DNA of 64,000 nt from Verrucomicrobiaceae bacterium. Lineage in GTDB: Bacteria > Verrucomicrobiota > Verrucomicrobiia > Verrucomicrobiales > Verrucomicrobiaceae. Location: the NCBI GenBank assembly GCA_027489965.1, contig JAIXZA010000044.1:20177-84176 (forward strand). Reading direction: 5' to 3'. Under the pieces are notes generated by a model that was not told the DNA's origin, searched no databases, and saw only the letters and a program-made list of their open reading frames with translations. This document shows positions 35,034 through 43,997 of the stretch, in pieces. Each line of letters begins with the position of its first letter. Position 1 is the first letter of the stretch. Both the position numbers and the translations under genes were made by a program.

Positions 35034-36581
35034 ATGACCTCACTTTTACAACGTCTCTGGTTTCGTCGCCTTCTCTGGACACTTATCACTCTAATCACCC
35101 TCTGGGTTCTGCTCGCCGTCGTGCTGAGCTGGACGGGGCAACGCCGTTGGTTGCGCCTCAAAGCCGAACTCGATGCCGAGGGTGAGACACTCGATCTCCT
35201 CAAGCTCCTGCCGCCGCCCATCGCGGAAGCGCAGAACTTCGCTGCCATCGAGCCACTGAATGGCATACGCATCGCGCCAGGAGACAGCCCAGCTGCCAAA
35301 GCCGCTCAAGCGAAGCGCGATGCCATCAAGCAGTCCTGCGAGTTCCTCAACCATGATCGTGTGAATAAGGCCTTTACCTCTGAAGCGCTGAGAAAGGCGC
35401 AGTCGCCCGATCTATCCCAGATCATCACAGCCCTGCGCGAACAGAAGCATCTCTCACTTCCGCCAAATGCCGATGCCAAAGCATTGCGACATGCCCTGGA
35501 GCAGCACCTACCCATGCTCACCCAGCTTGTAGAAACTGCGCGCAATCGTTCCAAAGTCGAGTTCCTGCCGCGTTGGGATGCTGCCGACCTGCCGGAGAAC
35601 CTGTTTACAGTTGCTGTACCCCATTACGCCAACGTACAGTATCTGAGTCGTGCCCTGAGGCTCCATGGCCTCGCCTGCTTGGAATCGGGTGATCCTGCCG
35701 CAGCAGTGAGCGATGTCATCGCGATACTCAGGCTGACCGAAGGTGCTTTGCATGAGCCTTTCCTCATCGGTCATCTGGTGGGCATCACCCAGCTACAGAC
35801 GGCCGCTGAACTGACCTGGAGACTGATGCAGAAGCGTGTGCTGACAGCCGAGATGATCCAGACTTTGCAGCAGGGTTTTCAAGGTCTCGACATCCCCGCC
35901 AGCTTGCTCCAGGCTTCGCGTGGCGAGCTGGCATGTGGTGCGGATATGGGTGATTTTTTGGAGCATAATCCATCGCGCGCTTCCGAATACTTCTCGGTGA
36001 TCAATAATGATGGCCAATCCAGGGCATCAGCCTTTGAAAGCACTCTCATGCTCAGCATTCCCACCGGGTTCTTCACGCACATGAAAACGAGTCTTGTGCA
36101 GGCAGAGTGGGAACAGCTCGTGCGACCGAATCGCGATCAAGGACTGAAGACCGCGCTCGTCGTGCCTGACCCGTTGGACGTATGGGTGAAGAGTCAGAAC
36201 CTTCTGCGCCGACCTGATAACCTGCTGGCAAGATTTGCCTTTCCCGCCATGGGTCAGGTCAAAAGGAGCAGCGCTCTAGCTGAGAACACGAGACTTCAGA
36301 TCCTGATCGCCTGCGCGCTGGAGCTGCATTTCCTCAAGCATAACAGTTACCCACCGAAGCTCGATGGGCTCGCCAGCACCTCGGTTACCGCCTTTGACGG
36401 AACACCGATGCACTACCGCAGGAGTGCGGATGGCCGCTATCGTCTGTGGCACTCAGGGCCTGATGGCCAAGATGACGATGGGGCTCTGGCAGCAGAGAAG
36501 CCGCAGAAAAAGAAAGACGCTTCACCTCGCTCGGCTGACTACCAAGGCGACTGGACCTGGCGCTACGAGCCTGCGAAGTGA
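35034..36581 (+). CDS. Membrane-anchored hypothetical protein in sigma-factor operon
   Basis: This 515-residue protein has one N-terminal transmembrane helix (about residues 12-32), then a large, mostly helical region that would be outside the cytoplasm. The C-terminal 80 residues contain YPPKLDGLASTSVTAFDGTPMHYRR and LWHSGPDGQDDDG, which resembles the C-terminal tail of type II secretion pseudopilins (GPDG followed by Asp residues). I do not recognise a family for the body. The start is 16 bases after the preceding gene, so all three genes from 34206 probably form one operon. Similar sigma/small-membrane/large-membrane triplets occur in Verrucomicrobia, but no function is known to me. Confidence 0.75.
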   Translation: MTSLLQRLWFRRLLWTLITLITLWVLLAVVLSWTGQRRWLRLKAELDAEGETLDLLKLLPPPIAEAQNFAAIEPLNGIRIAPGDSPAAKAAQAKRDAIKQSCEFLNHDRVNKAFTSEALRKAQSPDLSQIITALREQKHLSLPPNADAKALRHALEQHLPMLTQLVETARNRSKVEFLPRWDAADLPENLFTVAVPHYANVQYLSRALRLHGLACLESGDPAAAVSDVIAILRLTEGALHEPFLIGHLVGITQLQTAAELTWRLMQKRVLTAEMIQTLQQGFQGLDIPASLLQASRGELACGADMGDFLEHNPSRASEYFSVINNDGQSRASAFESTLMLSIPTGFFTHMKTSLVQAEWEQLVRPNRDQGLKTALVVPDPLDVWVKSQNLLRRPDNLLARFAFPAMGQVKRSSALAENTRLQILIACALELHFLKHNSYPPKLDGLASTSVTAFDGTPMHYRRSADGRYRLWHSGPDGQDDDGALAAEKPQKKKDASPRSADYQGDWTWRYEPAK

Positions 36582-36608
36582 GAACGGCCAGAACGAAGGC
36601 TTAGGGCA

Positions 36609-38075
36609 CTACAGATCCAGCTCAGCTTGGGGATAGAGGCGAACCAGAACGCAGGAGAGACAATCGTAAATGAGCGATTGCGCGGTTTTCGAGAGGGCTG
36701 CGGGAAGAGCGCCTTTTTCCACGCCCTCTTTCCAGAGGCGTTCAATGCCGATTTCATGCTCATCGAGGACCACCGTCACAACGCTGTTCCAATGCGCGGG
36801 TTCGGCGCTTTCCTGCCACTCTCCGCGACCCCGGCCAAAGTGCGCCACGGCCAAATAAGTGAGCATGGCCAAGCGCACCTGCTCACGGAAATGCTCGCGT
36901 GACCAGTGCAGGCGATGATCATTGCCACGGACGAGATTGTAGCTTTTGATCAAGGCATAGGCACCAATGCCTGCGGCAAGTCCGCCGACAAGAGCCCCGA
37001 CACCGAAGGTCATGCCGCCCATTTTAAGATCGGCGATGAGCCCGCCCATGGCTCCGCCAGCGACACTGCCGACAACGCTCCAGATGGCTTCAGGCACTTG
37101 CTGTGGAGTATGAAAATGCTCGCTGGTCAGGCGTCCGAGAGCGCGAGCGGCCTCGCCCTCAAGTACATGAATTTCGATGAGTCGATTGGTGGTCGAGACC
37201 ACGCGGTCCGCCAGCCTGGCCGCTAATTTTTCGCGGGCGTCCTGGTATTCTTTATTCAATTCAGACCGGCCAATGCCGACCTTTTCCATCAAGGTCTCGC
37301 TGCGCACTTCAATGCCATCGACGACCGCGGCGGTGAGCAGCTCAGAGAGCACACGGCTGGATTGACGGAAGAGGGTAACGTTCCGCTCATGCCAGGCGCG
37401 TTTGAGATGCTTGAAAGGCTGAGCTTTGACCTCACTCATGAGGGGGCTCAAGGTCTCCATGAGCACGTCTTCCTGAACCCAGCAGCGGGCAAAGGCGTCT
37501 AGCCGGATGACGTCACGAACGAAGTCATACTGGCTGAGATGCTCCTTCCAAGCCTGCGCTTCTGTGTCCTCGATGCTGGGATCCTGAGCTGGGCCCGTTT
37601 GATTCAGCAGCACCAGCACGGGTTTACCGACCCAACCCAGAATGGCCATTTCAGGCTTGATGTAGGCAGCGACTTCTGGCGGCTCGGTGGCATTGACGAG
37701 ATAAAGCACGACGTCGGCCTCATCGCGCACATTTTTTAAAGCCTGCTGACTGCACCAGAGCGGCTTGTCAGTGATGCGATCCCAGGTTTGGGAGAGGAAC
37801 CAGAGCACGGGATTTTTCTCCCGCTGCAGGCGCTTCAGCAGCCGCGCACTGTCACCAAAGCCGGGCGTATCCCAGAGGCGAAGCATCCGCGCATCATGCT
37901 CGATGAGCGTGTAGGACTCATTAAAAAGAGTGACGTGGGCGGCATCCCGGACCTCTCCAACATCCCGACGGAGAAGGGTGCGGGCCAGCGTGGTCTTGCC
38001 TGCATTGGTATGCGAGATGAGACTGAGGGTGACGATGTCTGTGGCTGGCGGGGTGATGCCCGTGGGCTGTGGCAT
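36609..38075 (-). CDS. DUF3482-type GTPase
   Basis: This 488-residue protein starts at the ATG at 38075 (MPQPTGITPPATD). It has a GTPase domain: P-loop HTNAGKTTL at about residues 23-31, DTPGFGDSARLL as the G3 motif, and LLNQTG where most GTPases have NKxD. The middle is a helical domain, and about 320-360 of the C-terminal half shows a glycine-rich hydrophobic stretch (GSVAGGAMGGLIADLKMGG, VGALVGGLAAGIGAY) that may insert in membranes. This matches the DUF3482/YcjF-like group. The altered G4 motif is seen in this group. Longer frames starting at 38240 overlap gluQ and are rejected. It converges with the sigma-factor operon. Confidence 0.8.
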   Translation of the reverse strand: MPQPTGITPPATDIVTLSLISHTNAGKTTLARTLLRRDVGEVRDAAHVTLFNESYTLIEHDARMLRLWDTPGFGDSARLLKRLQREKNPVLWFLSQTWDRITDKPLWCSQQALKNVRDEADVVLYLVNATEPPEVAAYIKPEMAILGWVGKPVLVLLNQTGPAQDPSIEDTEAQAWKEHLSQYDFVRDVIRLDAFARCWVQEDVLMETLSPLMSEVKAQPFKHLKRAWHERNVTLFRQSSRVLSELLTAAVVDGIEVRSETLMEKVGIGRSELNKEYQDAREKLAARLADRVVSTTNRLIEIHVLEGEAARALGRLTSEHFHTPQQVPEAIWSVVGSVAGGAMGGLIADLKMGGMTFGVGALVGGLAAGIGAYALIKSYNLVRGNDHRLHWSREHFREQVRLAMLTYLAVAHFGRGRGEWQESAEPAHWNSVVTVVLDEHEIGIERLWKEGVEKGALPAALSKTAQSLIYDCLSCVLVRLYPQAELDL

Positions 38076-38133
38076 AGCGATGGGGGAATTAATGGGCGGC
38101 GTTGGATTTAAGCAAGTGCGGCCCGCAAGCTTC

Positions 38134-38970
38134 TCACCATCCGAGGGATTCCCGAATGCGTTCCGGCGTCCAACCTTCGTCTCGAAGCATCCGCAGAGAA
38201 CGCGCCTGATCCCGCTTGGCCAGACGACGGCCGTTTTCATCGAGAATAAGACGATGATGCTCCCACTGAGGCACGGGCAGCTGTAAGAGCTCGATCAACA
38301 GGCGGTGAAGATGCGTGGCCTCGAGAAGATCCTCTCCCCGTGTCACCAACGTGACCCCTTGGCGGGCATCGTCCATCACGACCGAGAGATGGTAACTCGC
38401 TGGCGTGTCTTTGCGAGCAAGGACGACGTCGCCAAAGATCTCGGGGGTAGCAGTGAACGCACCGCGGGCCCGATCCTGCCAGCCAAGGTGGTTTCCAGCC
38501 ATGGCGGTGGCTTTGGCGATGTCCAAACGCAAGGCATAGGCCTCTCCCCTGCCCTGACGCTGGGCACGTTCAGTGGCACTGAGATGACGGCAGGTGCCGG
38601 GATAAAGAAGTCCGTCAGGCCCCTGAGGAGCCTGGCCAGCCCGAGCGATTTCTTCCTGAATGTGTTTCCGTGTGCAAAAACAGGGATACATCAGGCCCAT
38701 CGAATCGAGCTTCTCTAAACCCACCCGATAATCGGCAAAATGATCGGATTGCTTGAGCACAGGCTGCTCCCAGCGCAGGCCTAGCCAAGCAAGATCCTCA
38801 AACAGCGCTGTCTCATACTGAGGCCGCACCCGCGTGCCATCGATGTCCTCCAAACGCACCAAAAAGCGGCCCTGTCCGGCACGATCAGCAGCAAACAACG
38901 CGGCGAAAGCATGACCCAAATGCAACCAGCCAGTCGGACTAGGGGCAAAGCGGGTCGTGGGATCAGGCAT
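38134..38970 (-). CDS. gluQ: Glutamyl-Q tRNA(Asp) synthetase GluQRS
   Basis: GluQRS attaches glutamate to the queuosine at the wobble position of tRNA-Asp; it is a shortened glutamyl-tRNA synthetase without the anticodon-binding domain. The 278-residue length fits. The class I signature is HLGHAFAALF (HIGH motif), the second is LAKRDQARS (KMSKS equivalent), and a zinc site is formed by CFC in YPCFCTRKH with YPGTC further on. The start is ATG 38970 (MPDPTTRFAPSPTG); a GTG two codons upstream is also possible. It is followed by the GTPase gene on the same strand. Confidence 0.92.
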   Translation of the reverse strand: MPDPTTRFAPSPTGWLHLGHAFAALFAADRAGQGRFLVRLEDIDGTRVRPQYETALFEDLAWLGLRWEQPVLKQSDHFADYRVGLEKLDSMGLMYPCFCTRKHIQEEIARAGQAPQGPDGLLYPGTCRHLSATERAQRQGRGEAYALRLDIAKATAMAGNHLGWQDRARGAFTATPEIFGDVVLARKDTPASYHLSVVMDDARQGVTLVTRGEDLLEATHLHRLLIELLQLPVPQWEHHRLILDENGRRLAKRDQARSLRMLRDEGWTPERIRESLGW

Positions 38971-39033
38971 GGGCACTGAATGATCCAGAGCAAGCTAATC
39001 TGCAAGCAATCAGCTCAGCTCTTGAGGATCAGG

Positions 39034-40083
39034 TTACTCACCAGCACTCTCAGCCTTGACAGGCTTAGCAGGAGCCACCGTTTCTGGTGGAAGCGTGGAC
39101 ATGGGCACGACGGGGATGGTAGGCTCAGGAGTGAGTGGCACAGGCGCTGGAGCTGTGGCGACGACGGTAGAGACGGTTTCTCTTTCCAGCTCAATGAGCT
39201 GACTGACGGTGGCAAACTGGTAGCCGCGGGCAATGAGGGCATCCAGCGTAGCGGGCATGGCATCGACCGTGGTGCCATGGATGTCATGGGTCAGAATGAT
39301 GGAGCCTGACTTGGTATTGGCGAGGATGCGTTCCTCGACCTTTTTGGAATTGCGCGGCGTTTTCCAGTCCAGGGGATCGACGTCCCAGAGGATCGTCGAG
39401 TAGCCCAGTTTTTCATGAATGCGCTTACGCTGACTCATGCCGATGGCCCCATACGGCGGGCGGTAGTGCATCGGTGCTTTCCCACAGGCTTTAATGATAG
39501 CATCGTGGGTTTTCTGCAGCTGTGAATCTAGGCTGGTATTGCCGAGGCTAGTCAGCAGCGGGTGCGACCAGCTATGATTGGCCACTTCATGACCTTCATC
39601 GGCGATGCGTTTTACAATGTGCGGCCAGGTCACGACGCAGCGCCCAACCATAAAAAAGGTGGCTTTGATGTTACGCGCTTTCAGCATATCCAAAAGGCGT
39701 GGCGTATGGTCAGGGTTTGGACCATCATCAAAGGTGATGGCAATGACGGGGGCAGGCACTTCGCAGCGTGTGAAGACGATTTTTGAAACTGGCGGTGAGA
39801 CCAATGGCGCTTTCTCATCTACAGCAATGGCACGGCGAATCTCGAGCGGTGGCTCTGGAGTGGCAGGCACTGCCACAGCGAGGGACGGAGCAGGCACCTC
39901 GGGTGTAGCTGGCATCGGTGCGGGTGCAGGAGTGGCAGATACTGTCGAGATCGCCCCAGGCGGTAAAGTCGGCTTAGCCGCTGTCGTAGCCGGCGCAGCA
40001 GCAGCGGGCAATTGAATATCTGCCACAGCGACCAAAGGCATGACGGCGGCCAGAAGAGAAAGTCTGAACAAACGAAAATTCAC
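39034..40083 (-). CDS. Exported polysaccharide deacetylase (NodB domain)
   Basis: I take GTG at 40083 as start because it gives a good signal peptide (VNFRLFRLSLLAAVMPLVAVA), and the longer frame from 40161 would begin just beyond the terminator of the neighbouring gene. The protein (349 residues) has a Pro/Ala/Thr-rich linker at about 25-100 and then a NodB deacetylase domain: catalytic Asp in TFDDGPNPD, HSWSHP (metal-binding His pair), RPPYGAIG, and the C-terminal LTHDIHG. A second Pro-rich tail ends the protein. It likely deacetylates a cell-surface glycan such as peptidoglycan or chitin-like polymer. Substrate not deducible. Confidence 0.87.
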   Translation of the reverse strand: MNFRLFRLSLLAAVMPLVAVADIQLPAAAAPATTAAKPTLPPGAISTVSATPAPAPMPATPEVPAPSLAVAVPATPEPPLEIRRAIAVDEKAPLVSPPVSKIVFTRCEVPAPVIAITFDDGPNPDHTPRLLDMLKARNIKATFFMVGRCVVTWPHIVKRIADEGHEVANHSWSHPLLTSLGNTSLDSQLQKTHDAIIKACGKAPMHYRPPYGAIGMSQRKRIHEKLGYSTILWDVDPLDWKTPRNSKKVEERILANTKSGSIILTHDIHGTTVDAMPATLDALIARGYQFATVSQLIELERETVSTVVATAPAPVPLTPEPTIPVVPMSTLPPETVAPAKPVKAESAGE

Positions 40084-40161
40084 ACCTACAGTTGAGCATG
40101 AAAATGCAGCATTGCCAGCAAGGATATCAAAGAACCATAAAGTCCACAAGACGATGGCCAT

Positions 40162-40198
40162 AAAAACAAAAAGCCCTGCGGTTTATTACCGCAGGGCT
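40162..40198 (-). terminator. Rho-independent terminator of the isomerase-like gene
   Basis: On the minus strand a perfect 10-bp stem (40198-40189 with 40181-40172, AGCCCTGCGG and its complement) closes a seven-base loop and runs into TTTTTGTTTTTA. It lies 16 bases after the stop of the TIM-barrel gene and upstream of the deacetylase start, separating the two transcripts. Confidence 0.85.
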
Positions 40199-40214
40199 GA
40201 GTGAGGCAGACTAA

Positions 40215-41078
40215 TTAAGCCACGATTGGAAGGAGGTTATCCTTACACCATTGGCCGTTCTGTTTGGTAACGCCATCTGGGTCATCGACAGCAACATGGG
40301 CCTCATCTTCGCAGATGATCCAGCCTTCATAGTCACGGGCGACGAGCCACTCGGTGATGCGATGGAAATCAAGCTTACCAGTGCCCATTTGAGCCCAAGG
40401 TTCAGCGCCATTACCGGAGTAGTCTTTGTAATGAATGTGATTCACCAAATGCTGCCATTTGTTCAGAGTCGCGATGACGTCCATACCGCCGCGAATGATG
40501 TGACCAACATCGGGAGTCCAGCCCGTGACTTTAGGATCGAGGCTGCTGAGGACAACATCATAGTCTTCCTGAGTGCGCACGAGGGAGGCTGGTGGGCTAT
40601 TCGGATGGTAGCTGCACTTGATGCCCAAATCAGCGGCGCGCTTGGAAACGGCGTTGACGTTTTTGGCAATGTTCAGGCGGCGATTCTGGAGATTGTCTTT
40701 GCGACCACTTGGCAGAGTTACGGTGCCGAGCATGGAGCCTGGGAAGTGCTTGAGGAAGTCGAGCGTGAAATCTGCGGCTGCTTTTTCATTCGGAGCCTCA
40801 GTTTCGCCATCCCAGGCGCAAACGAGAGCTAGGCCTGCCAGCTTCATATTGTGCTCATCCAGCACGTCCTTGAGACGCTTTGGGTCACAGAAGTCGCCGA
40901 GCCAGTATTTACCGCAGCCGAGAGCACTCTCGGAGATCTCCAGCACCATGGGCTCGATGCCCGTGAAACCGGCTTCAGCGGCGACCTTGATCATGTGGTC
41001 GAGTTTATTGTCGTAGCCCTTGCCAGTGCCCTGCATGAACCAGGTATAGACTTGGGAGCCAAAGGTAATTTTGCCCAT
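40215..41078 (-). CDS. Sugar phosphate isomerase/epimerase-like TIM-barrel protein
   Basis: This 287-residue protein belongs to the xylose-isomerase-like/AP endonuclease 2 TIM-barrel family. Seen features: TFGSQVYTWF near the N-terminus, GFTGIEPMVLEI (metal-binding Glu region), SYHPNSPP, WTPDVGHIIRGGMD (Asp-His metal ligand), NHIHYKDYSG and a C-terminal EDEAHVAVDDPDG. The family includes inosose dehydratases and keto-sugar epimerases; substrate cannot be read from sequence. The gene is alone on its transcript, bounded by a strong terminator downstream and 129 bases upstream. No signal peptide. Confidence 0.85.
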   Translation of the reverse strand: MGKITFGSQVYTWFMQGTGKGYDNKLDHMIKVAAEAGFTGIEPMVLEISESALGCGKYWLGDFCDPKRLKDVLDEHNMKLAGLALVCAWDGETEAPNEKAAADFTLDFLKHFPGSMLGTVTLPSGRKDNLQNRRLNIAKNVNAVSKRAADLGIKCSYHPNSPPASLVRTQEDYDVVLSSLDPKVTGWTPDVGHIIRGGMDVIATLNKWQHLVNHIHYKDYSGNGAEPWAQMGTGKLDFHRITEWLVARDYEGWIICEDEAHVAVDDPDGVTKQNGQWCKDNLLPIVA

Positions 41079-41178
41079 GTTTTTGGATATCGTTGTTTGT
41101 TGCGTCGAGTTAGAAGTGCCGCACTAAAGCAGCGCAGCACGCCTATTTGAAACGACACCAAGCTCACTGTCTAGCATG

Positions 41179-41195
41179 GATGTCATTTAGACATC
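41179..41195 (-). other. Small inverted repeat between isomerase-like and haloperoxidase-like genes
   Basis: GATGTC at 41179-41184 and GACATC at 41190-41195 form a perfect 6-bp stem with a five-base AT-only loop. It lies 12 bases beyond the stop of the minus-strand gene at 41208. No T tract follows on the minus strand, so it is at best a weak terminator; it may equally be an operator of the downstream minus-strand gene. Confidence 0.3.
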
Positions 41196-41207
41196 AGTTC
41201 GACCCAC

Positions 41208-42590
41208 TCAGCGCCGACCTGCGCGACGACGGCGCATCAACCAGCAGGCCCCCGAAAGGCCAAGCATTAAAGCACCACTTGGCTCAGGGACAGCGGTGAA
41301 CTGAGTATTGAGAACAGTGTTCGCGATTTGTGAACCCGAAGCCGCTCCATCTACAACCGATTTATTAAAATCAGTCCCAGCGTAAATGGCACTATTACCG
41401 GCACCATCAACGGCACCTTCAAGGTTATTGTAAGTCAGGAAAACATCGATGATTCCGTCCCCATCGGTGTCCTTACCAACGATCACCGGAGCAATAGGCG
41501 AAATATAAGAATTTAAAATCGATCCAGCGGCAGAGGCCAAGGCAGCTGAGGAATTAAAATACGAAGGCGTGCTGGCTGGGCTAATGAGTGGATCCCAGTT
41601 GGAATCGGCAATGGTCGCCGTATTACCATCAGCATCTCCACTTTCAATGGCCGTCTCGGGCCTCCAGAAGCCAACCTCATACTGCGTCTTTGAAACCACA
41701 ATCGCGGTATCTGCCAGCGACACATTCAATGAAGCATAGAGTCGTGCCGAATCCTGAAGAGTTAGAGACGATGCGTTGACCACATCTGCAGCCAGGGAAT
41801 TCCAGATAGCCACATTCGTTGTCCCAGTGGCATTGTCCTGCCAAAAATTGGCTTGGTTCAATTGATCCGTCGTACGAGTTGCGCTTGATGAACTGCCAAG
41901 ATCTTTGACCTGATTATAGTCGGCAGCATACTCGGCAGACCCCACGTAAGTCGTTAACGATGAGCCGAGACTTCCTGTGTAGGCCGACGTTCCAGAAATC
42001 GCAAACGTGGAAACGTTCCCCCACCCTGGTTGGGTAGCAGAGGAATAAGCCGGACCCGTTGGGCTCCAATAAGGCACGCTACCCACAGGTGAATACGGCG
42101 GATCATTGGCGTCTGCAGAACCATCATTAGCGCGCCAATTCAGAATATCCTGTCCCACTACGGTTCCAAAATTCACACCATTGGTCCTGGCGGCTGAATC
42201 GCCAATAGCCGTTAGCTGATTGCTGTAAAGCGTGGCAAAACTGCCGGACAAACTAGGATACAGATCCTGCAAAACCGTGAACGCCGCCGAAGCTGCGGCT
42301 GCCTCCAAAGATGAATTACTCACGGCTGTCGCCGAAGGTCCGCTGTAGGTACCATGAGTGTAAAGCGTGTAATCCCCTGCGATGCCCTCTACCGCGTTGT
42401 AAATAGCCGTGTGCATCATCGCCAAATTTCGCGACACCTCAGCCTCCGTCTCGTTCTGACTTCTAGCACCCGCCAGCGCCTGAGCGGTCCAATCACTGAT
42501 GATATCAGCACGACCAATAGACGCTGAAGTCCACAGGATGAGTCCTGTAGCGCAGAGCCTTTGTAGGGTTGTGACTGGTAAAAATGACAT
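41208..42590 (-). CDS. Vanadium haloperoxidase-like PEP-CTERM protein with altered active site
   Basis: This 460-residue exported protein (signal peptide cleaved about after GRA; ATG 42590) resembles the PAP2/vanadium-dependent haloperoxidase family. Supporting features are NLAMMHTAIYNAVE, the conserved FWRPETAI (Trp309-Arg310) and IYAGTDFNKS near the end. The C-terminus is a PEP-CTERM sorting signal: VPEPSG, a hydrophobic helix, then RRRR. Key residues of the vanadate site appear changed. The Lys seven residues before the Arg is Gln303 (Lys301 is close by); the usual SGHS motif aligns with N346-S-S-A, so the acid-base His is Ser348; and the His ligand of the GGIHF motif is Asp407. An inactive or structural surface role is inferred. 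Confidence 0.75.
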   Translation of the reverse strand: MSFLPVTTLQRLCATGLILWTSASIGRADIISDWTAQALAGARSQNETEAEVSRNLAMMHTAIYNAVEGIAGDYTLYTHGTYSGPSATAVSNSSLEAAAASAAFTVLQDLYPSLSGSFATLYSNQLTAIGDSAARTNGVNFGTVVGQDILNWRANDGSADANDPPYSPVGSVPYWSPTGPAYSSATQPGWGNVSTFAISGTSAYTGSLGSSLTTYVGSAEYAADYNQVKDLGSSSSATRTTDQLNQANFWQDNATGTTNVAIWNSLAADVVNASSLTLQDSARLYASLNVSLADTAIVVSKTQYEVGFWRPETAIESGDADGNTATIADSNWDPLISPASTPSYFNSSAALASAAGSILNSYISPIAPVIVGKDTDGDGIIDVFLTYNNLEGAVDGAGNSAIYAGTDFNKSVVDGAASGSQIANTVLNTQFTAVPEPSGALMLGLSGACWLMRRRRAGRR

Positions 42591-42634
42591 GAGCCAGCCA
42601 AAGATGCTGCCCAAAAGTCAATTTATCAAGCTTT

Positions 42635-42640
42635 ATTATA
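42635..42640 (-). promoter_or_regulatory. Candidate -10 element for the haloperoxidase-like gene
   Basis: The minus strand carries a perfect TATAAT in the AT-rich 65 bases between pyrF and this gene, 45 bases before its ATG. The upstream hexamer at the right distance (TGGAGT) is a poor -35 box, so support is moderate at best. Confidence 0.35.
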
Positions 42641-42655
42641 AATACTATAACAAAT

Positions 42656-43408
42656 TCACTCCAGCGCATGCTGGATGCTTTGCTGCCAATGCAGAGCGCG
42701 CTCAGCATAGGTTTTACCGTCGTTTTGGTAAAGAATACCACGCGAAACGTTAATCAGCAGCGGCGCAGAGCGTCCACTACCCTTCAGCGAGGCCAAATCC
42801 CCACCCTGTGCACCAAGCCCTGGAATGAGTAAGGGAACGTCGGGCGTGCGGGACAGAACTTCTTCCGCCGCATTAGTCAATCCGATGACAAGACCTACCT
42901 GAGGACTCGATTTTGTCATTTCCGCGACGATTTCATAAACATAACGATCCCCTGTTTTTTGCAGTTCAATGTCCGATGCACCAGGATTCGAGGTCACCCC
43001 CAGAAGATAAAGCCCCTTGTCCGCATATTTCAGGAACGGCTCCAGGGTATCTCTACCCATGTAAGGATTCAGCGTCACAGAGTCCACGCCCAACTCATCA
43101 AAGGCTGCTTTGGCATAATAGCCCTGGGTTTCGCCAATATCCCCGCGCTTCACATCCAGCACGATTGGCACTTCTGAAGGAATCACTTTCAAAACTTCAC
43201 TCAACATTCGCATCCCCCGCCAGCCGAGAGCTTCAAAGTAGGCCGAATTAGGCTTAAAGGCAGCCGCATAGGGCAGTGTCTCCTCAATCACACGGATAAT
43301 TTGCTGCTTTGTCGCCTCACTGGCGTCTTCAGCACGGATGTCCAGGCCGACGCAGAGGTTGGACTGGGAAGTGGCGATTCGTTGTTCTAGTTTTTCGCGA
43401 AAGGTCAT
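42656..43408 (-). CDS. pyrF: Orotidine 5'-phosphate decarboxylase PyrF
   Basis: PyrF decarboxylates OMP to UMP in pyrimidine synthesis. The ATG at 43408 gives 250 residues starting [10 protein letters not shown]. The motif [20 protein letters not shown] holds the catalytic Asp-Lys-Asp set, and the sequence [12 protein letters not shown] marks the longer form of the enzyme (the type found in mycobacteria and many non-enteric bacteria). Phosphate-binding residues lie in LLINVSRGI. It is divergent from purE, with 87 bases between starts. Secure. Confidence 0.94.
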   Translation of the reverse strand: MTFREKLEQRIATSQSNLCVGLDIRAEDASEATKQQIIRVIEETLPYAAAFKPNSAYFEALGWRGMRMLSEVLKVIPSEVPIVLDVKRGDIGETQGYYAKAAFDELGVDSVTLNPYMGRDTLEPFLKYADKGLYLLGVTSNPGASDIELQKTGDRYVYEIVAEMTKSSPQVGLVIGLTNAAEEVLSRTPDVPLLIPGLGAQGGDLASLKGSGRSAPLLINVSRGILYQNDGKTYAERALHWQQSIQHALE

Positions 43409-43495
43409 GCGCCCAGACGATGGCAAGGCAGCCACGCAGATGCAAACCGTAAGCGCAGGTTGCACTCAGGAAGTCTCCGCGTTACTTGCTTGGAT

Positions 43496-43990
43496 ATGAG
43501 TTCCCCTCTCGTCGGTATCATCATGGGCTCTAGCTCCGACTGGCCCACCATGCAAAACGCAGCCCAAATTCTGGAAGATTTTGGCGTGCCTTATGAAAAG
43601 AAGGTCGTCAGCGCCCATCGCACGCCCCAACTCCTGTATGATTATGCCACCAGCGCAGAGTCACGCGGATTAAAATGCATCATCGCCGGTGCCGGTGGTG
43701 CCGCCCATCTGCCTGGCATGGCAGCTAGCATGACGACGCTGCCAGTGCTGGGCGTGCCTGTGCAAAGTCGCGCTCTCAGTGGCATGGACAGCCTCTACTC
43801 CATCGTACAAATGCCCGGCGGCATCCCTGTCGCTACTTTTGCCATTGGCAATGCTGGTGCCACCAATGCGGGTCTCTTCGTCATCGCTATGTTGGCCAAT
43901 GAAAATCCTGAGCTAGCAGCGAAACTGAAAGCCTTCCGCGAGCGCCAGACGGCCAAGGTAATGGAATCTCAGAAGGAATTAGACGCTTAA
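43496..43990 (+). CDS. purE: N5-carboxyaminoimidazole ribonucleotide mutase PurE
   Basis: PurE (class I) converts N5-CAIR to CAIR in purine synthesis, working with PurK. The ATG at 43496 gives 164 residues beginning [19 protein letters not shown], the family N-terminus; the frame open from 43460 adds 12 unlikely residues. SSSDWP, SAHRTP and [12 protein letters not shown] form the active site. purK follows after 7 bases. Secure. Confidence 0.96.
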   Translation: MSSPLVGIIMGSSSDWPTMQNAAQILEDFGVPYEKKVVSAHRTPQLLYDYATSAESRGLKCIIAGAGGAAHLPGMAASMTTLPVLGVPVQSRALSGMDSLYSIVQMPGGIPVATFAIGNAGATNAGLFVIAMLANENPELAAKLKAFRERQTAKVMESQKELDA

Positions 43991-43997
43991 GTTAGCT

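Noticed and set aside
38076..38240. Longer N-terminus for the DUF3482 GTPase
   Set aside because: The extra 55 codons overlap gluQ and do not resemble the family; ATG 38075 starts close to the P-loop as expected.
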